A stretch of DNA of 64,000 bases. Origin: Niabella sp. (lineage in GTDB: Bacteria > Bacteroidota > Bacteroidia > Chitinophagales > Chitinophagaceae). Below the pieces are notes generated by a model that saw nothing but the letters and a program-made list of their open reading frames with translations, did not search any database and was not told where the DNA came from. Shown in pieces: positions 25,662-35,164 of this stretch. Position 1 is the stretch's first letter, and the number at the start of each line of letters is the position of its first letter. The stretch is taken from the NCBI GenBank assembly GCA_027493055.1, contig JAPUDO010000011.1, forward strand, positions 59,960 to 123,959, read 5' to 3'. The position numbers and the translations under genes were made by a program.

Positions 25662-27152
25662 CTACACCAGCTCCTTTCTTAACCTTGCAACAGGTATATT
25701 CAGCTGTTCGCGGTATTTGGCAACCGTGCGGCGTGCAATATTGTAGCCTTTTTCCTGTAATAATTCTGTAAGCTTTTCATCGCTTAGCGGATGCTTTTTG
25801 CTTTCAGATTCTATCATATCGCTCAGGATCTTTTTTACTTCCCGGGTAGAAACTTCTTCACCGCTATCAGTGCTCAATGATTCGCTGAAGAAAAATTTCA
25901 GCCGGTAAGTACCAAACTCGGTTTGTACAAATTTACTGTTAGCCACCCGGCTTACGGTAGAGATATCCAGGTTGGTTTTTTCTGCAATATCTTTAAGGAT
26001 CATAGGTTTGAGGGCTGTTTCATCGCCGGTAAGAAAAAATTCTTCCTGGTGGTGCATAATAGCGCTCATTGTATCAAGCAAAGTGTGCTGCCGCTGCTTA
26101 ATAGCATCAATGAACCATTTGGCGGCATCTATCTTTTGTTTGATGAAGAGCACCGCTTCCTTCTGCTGTTTATCTTTTTTATTGCCACGGCTGTATTCCT
26201 TCATCATGTCCTTATACCCTTCGCTGATCCGCAGCTCGGGAGCATTGCGGCTATTTAATGTAAGCTCCAGCTTGCCGTTGTTGTTCAGTATGAAAAAGTC
26301 GGGCACCACATAGCTTTCTGCCTTATTTACGGAGCCTATGTTACCGCCGGGTTTAGGATTGAGCCGGATGATCTGCTGCATTACCTCTTTCAGCGCTTCA
26401 TCTTCAAGTCCCAGCCCCCGCTGTATTTTTTCATAATGCTTTTTGGTAAACTCATCAAAATATTTTTCTATAGCAAGAATAGCGGTGTCCACCTCTTTTC
26501 CTTCCTGCTTTTGCCTTTTAAGCTGTAATAGAAGGCATTCCGGCAAATCCCTTGCTCCTACTCCGGGCGGGTCAAACTGCTGTATCTGGGAAATAATATT
26601 ATTGACTTCTTCAACAGATGTTTCTATATTTTGCCTGAAGGCCAGATCATCAACCAAAGCGGGTGTGTCCCGGCGCAGATACCCGTCCTCATCTATGCTG
26701 CCGATAATATGCTCTGCGATCTTTTTTTGCTTATCATCCAGCGAAAGCAGGCCCAGCTGGCTTACCAGCATATCGTAAAAAGTAGCTTCCGTTCTAATAG
26801 GCAGCTGACGGCCTTCATCCTCATCGGAATAATTGTCATCGCGGGTCTTATACTCCGCTATCTCACCATCATCATCATGCAGGTATTCAGTAACATCAAT
26901 GCTATCATAATCGTCTACGCTGCCATCCTGTTCTTCATAAGGGTCTGGCTCTTCATTACCGGCAAACTCATCAGCATATTCATCCTCCTCTTTTTGCTGA
27001 CCCTCCTCTTCCAGTGCAGGGTTAGCCTCCAGTTCTTCTTTAATTCTTTCTTCCAGGTTTGCAGTAGGTACCTGCAGCAATTTCATGAGCTGAATTTGCT
27101 GGGGTGAAAGCTTCTGTAAAAATTTTTGTTGTAAAGATTGTCCTAATGCCAC
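25662..27152 (-). CDS. rpoN: RNA polymerase sigma-54 factor
   Basis: A 496-residue sigma-54. Region I is the Gln-rich start (MALGQSLQQKFLQKLSPQQI, KLLQVPTANLEERIKEEL). Region II is strongly acidic (DEYADEFAGNEEPDPYEE). The core-binding domain and the C-terminal RpoN box ARRTVAKYREQLNIP close the protein. It directs polymerase to -24/-12 promoters and needs AAA+ activators, none of which is in the window. The 245-base spacer downstream contains inverted words such as GGTTCCAAGTTTCTGGTTT matched by GGAACTTGCAACCAGAAACC. Confidence 0.95.
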   Translation of the reverse strand: MALGQSLQQKFLQKLSPQQIQLMKLLQVPTANLEERIKEELEANPALEEEGQQKEEDEYADEFAGNEEPDPYEEQDGSVDDYDSIDVTEYLHDDDGEIAEYKTRDDNYSDEDEGRQLPIRTEATFYDMLVSQLGLLSLDDKQKKIAEHIIGSIDEDGYLRRDTPALVDDLAFRQNIETSVEEVNNIISQIQQFDPPGVGARDLPECLLLQLKRQKQEGKEVDTAILAIEKYFDEFTKKHYEKIQRGLGLEDEALKEVMQQIIRLNPKPGGNIGSVNKAESYVVPDFFILNNNGKLELTLNSRNAPELRISEGYKDMMKEYSRGNKKDKQQKEAVLFIKQKIDAAKWFIDAIKQRQHTLLDTMSAIMHHQEEFFLTGDETALKPMILKDIAEKTNLDISTVSRVANSKFVQTEFGTYRLKFFFSESLSTDSGEEVSTREVKKILSDMIESESKKHPLSDEKLTELLQEKGYNIARRTVAKYREQLNIPVARLRKELV

Positions 27153-27342
27153 AATATTGAATTAATATTTGAGAGCTCGGGTACTCAAAAATCAAGCCAC
27201 TCTTGCAAATATACATACTATGAAATTGTCCGGCATATTTGATTACCAATTATTAGCAGCCCCGGGAGAATAAATGTTCGTCATTAAACAATAATGTTAA
27301 AAAATTGTTGTATTTTCAGGTACCAAATGGAAACGATTTTGC

Positions 27343-27936
27343 ATGTTAGAAAAAGACTTCAATAAAGAAGCAACCGGGCTCCTCGAACAGATTGATAACA
27401 GCAATGAGACCGCTTTTGCGCGGCTATATGCCATGTATGCCAGGAGGCTTATTGTTTTCTCCGGCTCTATACTTCATTCCAGGGAAATGGCCGAAGAAGT
27501 GGTGGAAGATGTTTTTGTGAAGATATGGAATAAGAGAGGCACATTGGCAGGTATCGAAAATATATCTGTTTATTTATATACCGCTATAAAGAACCAATCA
27601 TTAAGCCGGCTTTCGGATAAGGCCCACAAGCTGATAACAGCACCATTTGATGATCTTAATCCTTCTGTGGAAGCAATAAACCAGGACCCTTATTCTATAT
27701 TTATCACTTCCGAAATGCTGAACCGTGTAAATGATGTGGTAGAAACCCTGCCACCCCGCTGTAAAATGATCTTCAAGCTGATCAGGGAAGATGGCTTGAA
27801 GTATAAAGAAGTAGCCGCTATATTAAATATATCAGTAAATACCATTGATGCACAAATGGCCATTGCTGTAAAGCGTATTTGTGAAGCTATAGGCATTACA
27901 AAAACAACGGATAAAGCCACCAAAATAACCGGATAA
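27343..27936 (+). CDS. ECF-type sigma factor of glycan module 1
   Basis: A 197-residue extracytoplasmic-function sigma factor. Region 2 spans about residues 22-90 (FARLYAMYARRLIVFSGSIL, EEVVEDVFVKIWNKRG). Region 4 spans about 130-180 (LPPRCKMIFKLIREDGLKYK, AAILNISVNTIDAQM). In Bacteroidota such factors are paired with a FecR anti-sigma factor and activate an adjacent SusC/SusD locus when the cognate glycan is bound. The FecR gene follows 73 bases later, and then SusC and SusD. Confidence 0.92.
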   Translation: MLEKDFNKEATGLLEQIDNSNETAFARLYAMYARRLIVFSGSILHSREMAEEVVEDVFVKIWNKRGTLAGIENISVYLYTAIKNQSLSRLSDKAHKLITAPFDDLNPSVEAINQDPYSIFITSEMLNRVNDVVETLPPRCKMIFKLIREDGLKYKEVAAILNISVNTIDAQMAIAVKRICEAIGITKTTDKATKITG

Positions 27937-28009
27937 AAAAAAATTTCAAGATTCTTTTAGTAGATCGTCTTCTTTTAGCAGTCCTTACTAGTATAAGGAT
28001 TGTTTGTAC

Positions 28010-29086
28010 ATGGAGAACGAAGCAGATATATGGGCACTGATGGCCAGGTGCGCTTTTAAGGAAGCTACTGAAGAAGAGTACAGCTCATTTCAGGCGCTGC
28101 TGCAGCAAAACCCTCAGCTGCAACAGCAATATGACTGGTTCCTGCAGCTTGTTAGCAGGGAAGGCGCCCCGGCAAATGATTTTGCAGTACCTGAAGCCGA
28201 TACGATCAATAAGATACTTTCCCGGGCAGCCTTGCTGGAGAACGAACAACAATTCAAAAAAGAAAGAAAGATCACAAACAGAACGTGGGCCGTTGCAGCC
28301 AGCATTACAGCGCTTATTATTGCAGGATATTTTTTGTTTTTTTCCGTTAAACAGCCTCCCTCTGCTGTAATAGCCATGAAACCGCTGGTAACCAAGGCTA
28401 CCGCTATGCACGAAGCCACAATTTTACCGGATGGAAGTAAAGTATGGCTGAATGCCGGATCAAAATTGTTTTTCGAAAATGATTTTAAAGGCGCTACCCG
28501 CGAGGTAAGATTAGTGGGGGAAGCATTCTTTGATGTAGTTAAAAATCCCGCCAGTCCCTTTATTGTACATATAAATGATGTGAACATAAATGTTCTGGGC
28601 ACAGCTTTTAATGTTAAAGGTTATGAAGAGGATAAAGAAATACAAACAACTTTATACAGGGGTTTGGTGAAGGTTACAAAAAATAACGACAGCCATTTTC
28701 AGCCCATCATGCTGTATCCCAATCAAAAAATTGTAATTCCGAAAACTGTTTTAAATCACCGGGAGGAAGAAGCTGTTACCCATAATACCGCAGCCATAGC
28801 GCTGCTGCCTGTTGACAGTTCTGTGAAAGAAGAGCTGCGGACAGAAACGGCGTGGATATATGGCCGGATTGATTTTAAAGGTGAAAGCCTGGAGCAGGTA
28901 ACAAATAAAATGGCCTACCGCTACCAGGTAAGCTTTGTGTTTGAAGATGAAGCCGCAAAACAGCTGAATTTTACAGGCTCTTTTGAGAAAGAAACCCTGG
29001 AGGAGGCGCTGAAAGCCTTACAAACAGCCATTCCATTTCATTATAAAATAAATGCCCATGAAGTTATTATCAGTACAGCCAGATAA
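28010..29086 (+). CDS. FecR-family anti-sigma factor of glycan module 1
   Basis: An inner-membrane anti-sigma factor of about 358 residues from ATG 28010 (the open frame starts at a TTG six bases earlier). The N-terminal cytosolic part (MENEADIWALMARCAFKEA) should bind the sigma factor. A single transmembrane helix is near residues 88-110 (WAVAASITALIIAGYFLFFS). The FecR domain follows (ATILPDGSKVWLNAGSKLFF, GEAFFDVVKNPASPFIVHI, NINVLGTAFNVKGY). The C-terminal DUF4974-type segment includes IYGRIDFKGESLEQVTNKM. It relays a signal from the SusC N-terminal domain across the periplasm. Confidence 0.92.
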   Translation: MENEADIWALMARCAFKEATEEEYSSFQALLQQNPQLQQQYDWFLQLVSREGAPANDFAVPEADTINKILSRAALLENEQQFKKERKITNRTWAVAASITALIIAGYFLFFSVKQPPSAVIAMKPLVTKATAMHEATILPDGSKVWLNAGSKLFFENDFKGATREVRLVGEAFFDVVKNPASPFIVHINDVNINVLGTAFNVKGYEEDKEIQTTLYRGLVKVTKNNDSHFQPIMLYPNQKIVIPKTVLNHREEEAVTHNTAAIALLPVDSSVKEELRTETAWIYGRIDFKGESLEQVTNKMAYRYQVSFVFEDEAAKQLNFTGSFEKETLEEALKALQTAIPFHYKINAHEVIISTAR

Positions 29087-29158
29087 ACCGCTGCCCAACT
29101 AAAAGGCAGCCCTTTAAAAAAACCGATTAAATATTCAATCAATTAAATAACCGTTTGT

Positions 29159-32100
29159 ATGGAAAGCTTGCTAAAAAGGATGATCTATCCATTAAAATTA
29201 AAGTCTTTGCTTGTTATGAAACTGACGCTTGCCTTTTTGCTTTTATTTACCTTAAACCTGTCTGCCAGCAGTTTTAGCCAGGACCGTGTAAACCTGCGTA
29301 CTAAAAAGGTGGAAATAGCAGAGGTGTTAGCGTCTATTGAACAGCAAACCCATTACCGTTTTTTGTATAATGATGATTTGACTGCCTTAAAGGATAAGGT
29401 AACCATCAATGCAAAAGACGCCAATATTACAGATGTGCTGGATATGCTGCTGTATGGTACCGCGCTCACTTATACCGGCATGCCTAACAGGCTCTTTATC
29501 ATTAAAGAAGACCCGCTGGGTAAGAAAGACGTTATCATCAGGGGTACTGTAACTGATGAGAAAGGATTGCCGCTTGCCGGGGCCTCGGTTCTGGTAAAAG
29601 GAACAACCATTGGTACCACAAGTGACGCCGCGGGTAAATTTTCTTTGAGTATTCCCAATGCCAATGTAACCCTTGAGATCAGTTCTGTAGGATATGAGCC
29701 CATGGAATATCCGCTCAACGGAAGCACAGAGATAACCGTTGCCCTGAAGCCATCGCAGCAGGTGATGGACCAGGTGGTAGTGATTGGTTATGGTACGGCT
29801 ACCAAAAGAGACCTGACGGGGTCAATAGCAAAAATTGAGGGTAAAGAAATTGCCGATAAACCCAATACTAATCCTGTTGCATCATTACAGGGTAAAGTAG
29901 CGGGTTTAAGTGTAGTAAATAATGGTACGCCGGGTGCTGCGCCTGATATCAGAATAAGAGGTACGGGTAGTATTGGCCAGGTAAAACCTTTATATGTTGT
30001 AGACGGTATATTTCAGGATAATATAGATTACCTGAACCCCAATGATATAGAATCTATAGAAATTTTAAAAGACCCTTCTTCCCTGGCCATATTTGGGGTT
30101 AAAGGTGCAACAGGTGTTATTGCCATAACCACCAGGCGTGCAAAGTCCGGCCAGGTAACTGTTAATTTTAATACTTCTTATGGTTCTAAACAACTGGTTG
30201 ATAAAATAAAGCTGGCTAATGCCCAACAGTTTGCTGAGCTTTATGCCGAAGAGTTAAGGTATTCTGGCACTACAGATATTCCTAATATTATTGGCGGTGC
30301 AAATACAGACTGGATCGATGCAGTTACACGTACCGGGCATCAGTCCATAAGCAATTTAAGCCTCACTGCAAGCACAGACAGAAATAAACTGAACCTGGGC
30401 GTTGGATATATTTATGATGAAGGTATTATCAAGCACCAACAGTTAAGCAGGTTCAACATCAATTTTTCCGATGAGTTTAAAGTTACCCAAAACATTAAGG
30501 TGGGTGTAAACCTTATAGCGTCAAGGCAGCACAATCCTTACGATGTAGGTAACATTTTAGATGATGCAAGAAAAGTTGTTCCTCAAATTCCTTCAGGCAC
30601 AAAAAGAATGCGGGTAAGGGATCTTTATGGAACTCCTACAGATTTTGTTGATCTGGATCTGTATTATTCGCTGGATCCCAGCCTTCAAACTGCGGGAGTG
30701 GTAAATCCTTTGCTTAGACTGGAGAATGAGTGGAATAAAGTAAAAAACTTTGAATACAGGACAGTAGGTAGTTTTTTCTTTGACTTTAATATTACGAAAG
30801 ACCTGAATTGGCGCTCCACAGTATATGCGGATATAAGTAATGTAAATAAGCGTCAGTACACTCCTGCCTATTATGCATATAGCCCTGTTTTTGATTCAGC
30901 AGTTGTATATAGCCCTCTTACAAAAGTTCAGGAAAACGATGATACCTACAGAAAATTCCAGCAGGATCATATATTAACTTATAAAAAGAAATTTGGTGAT
31001 CATAATCTTACCGCCACAGCCGGATTCACCACTTATTATTTTGGCTATTTTGGCAGACAAGGTACTGCAAGCCAATCCACTAAGGTAGGAGCAAAACCTA
31101 TTCCGGATAATGAAAGGTTCTGGTATATAAACAACGGTTTCCAGGATCCATTGTCAACAACGGCTTCATCTGGTCAAAATGAATATACAACCGTTTCAGG
31201 TTTAGCACGGGCTTTATACAACTATAAGAATAAATACTATTTCAATGCCTCTTATCGCAGGGATGCTTCTTCAAGATTATACAGGTCTGTACCTTCTCAA
31301 AGCTTTTGGGCAACAGGAGCTGCCTGGGAAATATCAAGAGAGGATTTTTTCGCTACTATAAAAGATAAGATCAATTTCCTGAAACTTAAAGGATCCGTGG
31401 GTGTTTTGGGAAATCAGAGCGCATATAATCAAAATACAGGAACACAATTGGATTACCCGTTATATCCTTTGCTTTCAAGCGGACAAACTGCGGTATTCGG
31501 GACAAATGTTTATACTGCGGCTGATGAGCTGTATTTCCCTAACCCCAACTTAAAATGGGAGCAGGTACACTCTCACGAAATTGGCCTGGAAGGTACCGCA
31601 TTTAGAAATAGCCTGAATTTCGAGATCAATTATTTTAGCAAAACCACAAAGGACCTGATGACCTTTATTGATAATAGTGCATTAGGACTGAAGAGTGCAT
31701 TATTAAATGCAGGTAGCTTAAAAAACTGGGGCACTGAAATTTCTGCAGGCTACAATAAAGAAATTGCCACAGACCTGACGTTGAATGTTTCAGGTAACAT
31801 TACTTTTTTGAAAAATAAGGTACTGTCTTTAAGTAGTGACCTTCCGGCAGGTAAAGTAATACGCGGATTTACTAATAATAATGCTGCACAAGCCGTAACA
31901 CAAGTGGGATACCCTATTGGCTATTTTTACGGATATGTGGTTGAAGGTATTTATCAAAGCTGGGCTGATGTGATTACCTCTCCTGATGCAAGTGGCATTG
32001 GCGGCGCCTATGGCCCCGGGGATTTTAAATTTAAAGATGTGAACGGAGATGGCATTATTACTCCTGATGACAGAACCATTATCGGAAATCCAACACCTGA

Positions 32101-32581
32101 TTTTACTTATGGAGGTGGTTTTTCCATTAACTATAAAGGGATAAGCCTTGGAGTGGATGTTAACGGAGTTTATGGTAATGAAGTATTCAGAACCTGGGCA
32201 TCGCTTGAGTCTCCCTTCCAAAGGGTTAACTACGCCGAAATGCAAACAGCAAGATGGCATGGTGAGGGTACTTCTAACTGGACCCCCATTCTTGGACAGG
32301 CACACAGGTTTAATTATAACGGTTCTACTTATAATATTGAAGATGGAAGCTATATACGTATAAGAAACCTTCAGCTGGGTTATTCTTTACCACAATCGCT
32401 GGTATCTAAAATTGGATTTAAAAGTGCAAGAATATTTGCCAATATACAGAACCTGAAAACGTGGAAGCATAACAGTGGATATTCACCTGAATATGGCGGT
32501 GATGCCACGGCGTTTGGTTTTGATTTTGGAGGCAATGCAATCCCAAGAATCACAACCTTTGGTTTAAATGTGAATTTTTAA
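29159..32581 (+). CDS. SusC/RagA TonB-dependent transporter of module 1
   Basis: A 1140-residue outer-membrane transporter. After the signal sequence comes an STN signalling domain (about 50-120: VEIAEVLASIEQQTHYRFLY), which ties it to the sigma/FecR pair. A CarboxypepD_reg-like domain follows (about 125-200: GTVTDEKGLPLAGASVLVKG). Next is the TonB-box/plug region (VVVIGYGTATKRDLTGSIAK, VASLQGKVAGLSVVNNG), and then the long beta barrel ending ITTFGLNVNF. It should import oligosaccharides delivered by the SusD partner encoded 19 bases downstream. Confidence 0.96.
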   Translation: MESLLKRMIYPLKLKSLLVMKLTLAFLLLFTLNLSASSFSQDRVNLRTKKVEIAEVLASIEQQTHYRFLYNDDLTALKDKVTINAKDANITDVLDMLLYGTALTYTGMPNRLFIIKEDPLGKKDVIIRGTVTDEKGLPLAGASVLVKGTTIGTTSDAAGKFSLSIPNANVTLEISSVGYEPMEYPLNGSTEITVALKPSQQVMDQVVVIGYGTATKRDLTGSIAKIEGKEIADKPNTNPVASLQGKVAGLSVVNNGTPGAAPDIRIRGTGSIGQVKPLYVVDGIFQDNIDYLNPNDIESIEILKDPSSLAIFGVKGATGVIAITTRRAKSGQVTVNFNTSYGSKQLVDKIKLANAQQFAELYAEELRYSGTTDIPNIIGGANTDWIDAVTRTGHQSISNLSLTASTDRNKLNLGVGYIYDEGIIKHQQLSRFNINFSDEFKVTQNIKVGVNLIASRQHNPYDVGNILDDARKVVPQIPSGTKRMRVRDLYGTPTDFVDLDLYYSLDPSLQTAGVVNPLLRLENEWNKVKNFEYRTVGSFFFDFNITKDLNWRSTVYADISNVNKRQYTPAYYAYSPVFDSAVVYSPLTKVQENDDTYRKFQQDHILTYKKKFGDHNLTATAGFTTYYFGYFGRQGTASQSTKVGAKPIPDNERFWYINNGFQDPLSTTASSGQNEYTTVSGLARALYNYKNKYYFNASYRRDASSRLYRSVPSQSFWATGAAWEISREDFFATIKDKINFLKLKGSVGVLGNQSAYNQNTGTQLDYPLYPLLSSGQTAVFGTNVYTAADELYFPNPNLKWEQVHSHEIGLEGTAFRNSLNFEINYFSKTTKDLMTFIDNSALGLKSALLNAGSLKNWGTEISAGYNKEIATDLTLNVSGNITFLKNKVLSLSSDLPAGKVIRGFTNNNAAQAVTQVGYPIGYFYGYVVEGIYQSWADVITSPDASGIGGAYGPGDFKFKDVNGDGIITPDDRTIIGNPTPDFTYGGGFSINYKGISLGVDVNGVYGNEVFRTWASLESPFQRVNYAEMQTARWHGEGTSNWTPILGQAHRFNYNGSTYNIEDGSYIRIRNLQLGYSLPQSLVSKIGFKSARIFANIQNLKTWKHNSGYSPEYGGDATAFGFDFGGNAIPRITTFGLNVNF

Positions 32582-32600
32582 ATTATAAAATCTGTAAACG

Positions 32601-34166
32601 ATGAGAGCGTATATAAAATATTTTGCATTTTTAGCTTTTGCAATGGCTTTTGTAGGTTGCAAAAAATTCCTCGACAGAGAGCCGCTTACAGCAACATTGC
32701 CCGATTTAAAGCAAGGGGCGCTGGAATCACAATCCTATAATATGTACCGGCTGATGAGGACTTACTCGGGTCTTACCGAATTGGTGTGGCTGGATTTTCA
32801 CAGTATCAGGGACGATGATGCCCAAAAAGGCAGTGATGCAGGTGATGGTACAGAAGTAACAGGAATGTATGACCAATTCCAATACGCAAAAAGCGGCTGG
32901 GCTCCGGATACTTACTGGAACGATCATTATACACTTATTAATGCGGCTAACACTTCGCTGCACCTGGCAAAGCAGGGCAATCTTACGGATGCTGCTTCAT
33001 TAAGAAATGTAGGAGAAGCCTGCTTTTTTATGGCGTATAGCTACTTTGAGCTGGTAAAAACTTATGGGGAAGTGCCAATTATTAATTTTCGCGTTGAAAA
33101 GCCTGCCGATGCAATCAGGCCGAAATCCACAGTGGCCGAAGTATATGCATTTATAGACTCAAACCTTCATGCTGCGGAAAACCTGCTTCCCCGTAACTCA
33201 GAAGAGTATGGCGCCGGTTTTCAGGGAAGATTAACAGTAGGCGCTGCTTACGCTTTGGCCGCCCAAACATTTTTGTTCCGGCAAATGTGGGATTCTGTTA
33301 TAAACAGATGTGATAAAGTCATTGCACTAAATAAATATTCCCTGCCCAAATTTACCGAGGTTTGGAAAGATGGTTTAGACGGCAAGGGTAAAAACGGGCC
33401 CGAATCCATATTTGAAATGCAGGCTATGGTAGGGGCAAATGCAGCAACCGTGGGAGCAAACGACCAGGGCTCCAACTGGGGTGTTTGTCAAAATATCAGG
33501 CAAAACGGAGCATCAGATTACTGGGACTTTGGCTGGGGCTGGAATACGCCTACGGATAAACTGGTAGCTGACTGGCCCGCAGACGATCCGCGTAAAAGAG
33601 CCACTATCCTGTATTCAGGGCAACATGATGGCGGGGAGACTGACGGCGGATATGGCCTTACAATACCGGCATTTACCAACTATAACGGTTCTGGTGGGTT
33701 AGCGCAAAAATACTGGAATAAGAAGGTATATGGAGATCCGGCAATGCGGACATTTGCCGGATGGGCAAAAGGAAATGTGGGCAGATGGATCAACAGAAGG
33801 ATAATAAGATATGCTGATGTTATATTAATGAAGGCAGAAGCTGCCAATGAAAAAGGAGATGGCGCTACTGCTGCTGCTATGTTGGAAATGATTAGAAGCA
33901 GGGCCAGTGGTTTTCTGGGACAAGGCAGAGCAATTGTACCATACATTCCTTTTAGCAACCAGGTTCAGATGCGCAATGCCATTAAGAACGAACGGCGATG
34001 GGAATTTGCCATGGAAGGATACCGGTTTTACGACCTGGTGAGATGGGGAGACGCTGTTTCCGTATTAGGACCATTAGGCTATTCAAATAAGTGCCGTTAC
34101 CATCCTATCCCACAGGCAGCAATTGATTTAGCGGGAGGGGTATTAATACAAAATCCCGAATGGTAA
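32601..34166 (+). CDS. SusD/RagB glycan-binding lipoprotein of module 1
   Basis: A 521-residue outer-membrane lipoprotein with signal peptide and lipobox MRAYIKYFAFLAFAMAFVGC, then KKFLDREPLTATLPD, the usual SusD opening. Tetratricopeptide-like helices are interspersed with loops. Family landmarks are ACFFMAYSYFELVKTYGEVP, AQTFLFRQMWDSVINRCDKV, RYADVILMKAEAAN and the C-terminal RRWEFAMEGYRFYDLVRWGD. It forms the lid over the SusC barrel and captures the glycan. Confidence 0.95.
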   Translation: MRAYIKYFAFLAFAMAFVGCKKFLDREPLTATLPDLKQGALESQSYNMYRLMRTYSGLTELVWLDFHSIRDDDAQKGSDAGDGTEVTGMYDQFQYAKSGWAPDTYWNDHYTLINAANTSLHLAKQGNLTDAASLRNVGEACFFMAYSYFELVKTYGEVPIINFRVEKPADAIRPKSTVAEVYAFIDSNLHAAENLLPRNSEEYGAGFQGRLTVGAAYALAAQTFLFRQMWDSVINRCDKVIALNKYSLPKFTEVWKDGLDGKGKNGPESIFEMQAMVGANAATVGANDQGSNWGVCQNIRQNGASDYWDFGWGWNTPTDKLVADWPADDPRKRATILYSGQHDGGETDGGYGLTIPAFTNYNGSGGLAQKYWNKKVYGDPAMRTFAGWAKGNVGRWINRRIIRYADVILMKAEAANEKGDGATAAAMLEMIRSRASGFLGQGRAIVPYIPFSNQVQMRNAIKNERRWEFAMEGYRFYDLVRWGDAVSVLGPLGYSNKCRYHPIPQAAIDLAGGVLIQNPEW

Positions 34167-34203
34167 AAATTATTGATTCATCAATATTAAAAATTTACGT
34201 TAA

Positions 34204-35064
34204 ATGAAAAAACAATATATATTAATTATAGGGCTTTGCCTGCTGTTTTCTGCCTGTCAGAAAATGGAGCGCCCGGTTTTGGGAGAGTATCCTTCTGATA
34301 TACCTGTTACACCAGCTACTCCTTTGCGTTTTTATGTTCCTTTTGATTCTATGAGTACTGATGTTAGTAAAAAGTTAAGTTACCGGTTTGCTGACAGTAT
34401 ATCAACATATCCTTCCTTTCCGGTAAATAGCGATATTGGTTTTTCCAATGGAGTGCGGGGAACAGCTTATAAGGGAGCAACGGGTACCGCTATAAAATAT
34501 GTTAATGCGAATGATCTGGGGTCAGCCACCAGCTTTTCCATTTCAATGTGGATAAAACAAAGTGCGGAGGCGGCAACAGGAAGAACGGAGTTCTATTTCT
34601 CTTTAGTGGATGACCAATACGGATGGTCGCATAGTGCACTGTTTATGATGATAGAGCACGCTACAACTACTGCGGCAACGTTAAAGGTTGGTGTTATGGA
34701 TCAATGGATGGAGTTTCCTGATGGCAACCAATTTAAAAAGCCAATTTTGGACGGTAACTGGCATCATTTGGTACTTTGCTACGATGAAGCAACTTCAAAA
34801 ATGTCCTATTATTTTGATGGAGCATTAGTTGCCGATGCTCCAGCCAGTGCTACAGATGTAAAAAATGGCGGAGCACCAAGAGGTAAATTAAATTTTTCAA
34901 AATCCAGTTTTTTTGTAATAGGTGGATGGAATGCGCATGTTGGTTTAACAGGTCCAACGGATGATTGGGTAAAATCTTATACCGGTGCATTGGATCAATT
35001 TAGAGTGTACAATAAAGTTCTTACAGCTTCGGAAATTATGGGGCTTTATACAGGAAAATTGTAA
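34204..35064 (+). CDS. LamG-domain surface lipoprotein of module 1
   Basis: A 286-residue lipoprotein (MKKQYILIIGLCLLFSAC) with a concanavalin-A-like LamG domain covering most of the protein. Typical segments are SATSFSISMWIKQSA, DGNWHHLVLCYDEATSKMSY, YFDGALVADAP and the ending YTGALDQFRVYNKVLTASEI. It most likely acts as an accessory surface glycan-binding protein. A paralogue is encoded at the same position in module 2 (48885-49811). A hairpin follows at 35084-35109. Confidence 0.9.
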   Translation: MKKQYILIIGLCLLFSACQKMERPVLGEYPSDIPVTPATPLRFYVPFDSMSTDVSKKLSYRFADSISTYPSFPVNSDIGFSNGVRGTAYKGATGTAIKYVNANDLGSATSFSISMWIKQSAEAATGRTEFYFSLVDDQYGWSHSALFMMIEHATTTAATLKVGVMDQWMEFPDGNQFKKPILDGNWHHLVLCYDEATSKMSYYFDGALVADAPASATDVKNGGAPRGKLNFSKSSFFVIGGWNAHVGLTGPTDDWVKSYTGALDQFRVYNKVLTASEIMGLYTGKL

Positions 35065-35083
35065 TAGGGCAGCGATCAAAGAC

Positions 35084-35109
35084 TGAGAGTCTTTTATGAC
35101 TCTCATTTA
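35084..35109 (+). terminator. Hairpin after the module 1 LamG gene
   Basis: Perfect 8-bp stem TGAGAGTC (35084-35091) with GACTCTCA (35098-35105), followed by TTTAATAAAAAG. The weak U-tract suggests partial termination, leaving lower expression of the downstream cytochrome and hydrolase genes. Confidence 0.6.
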
Positions 35110-35164
35110 ATAAAAAGAGAGCGCTATAAATAAACTGAATATTATAAAAGTAAAACTCCCCGTT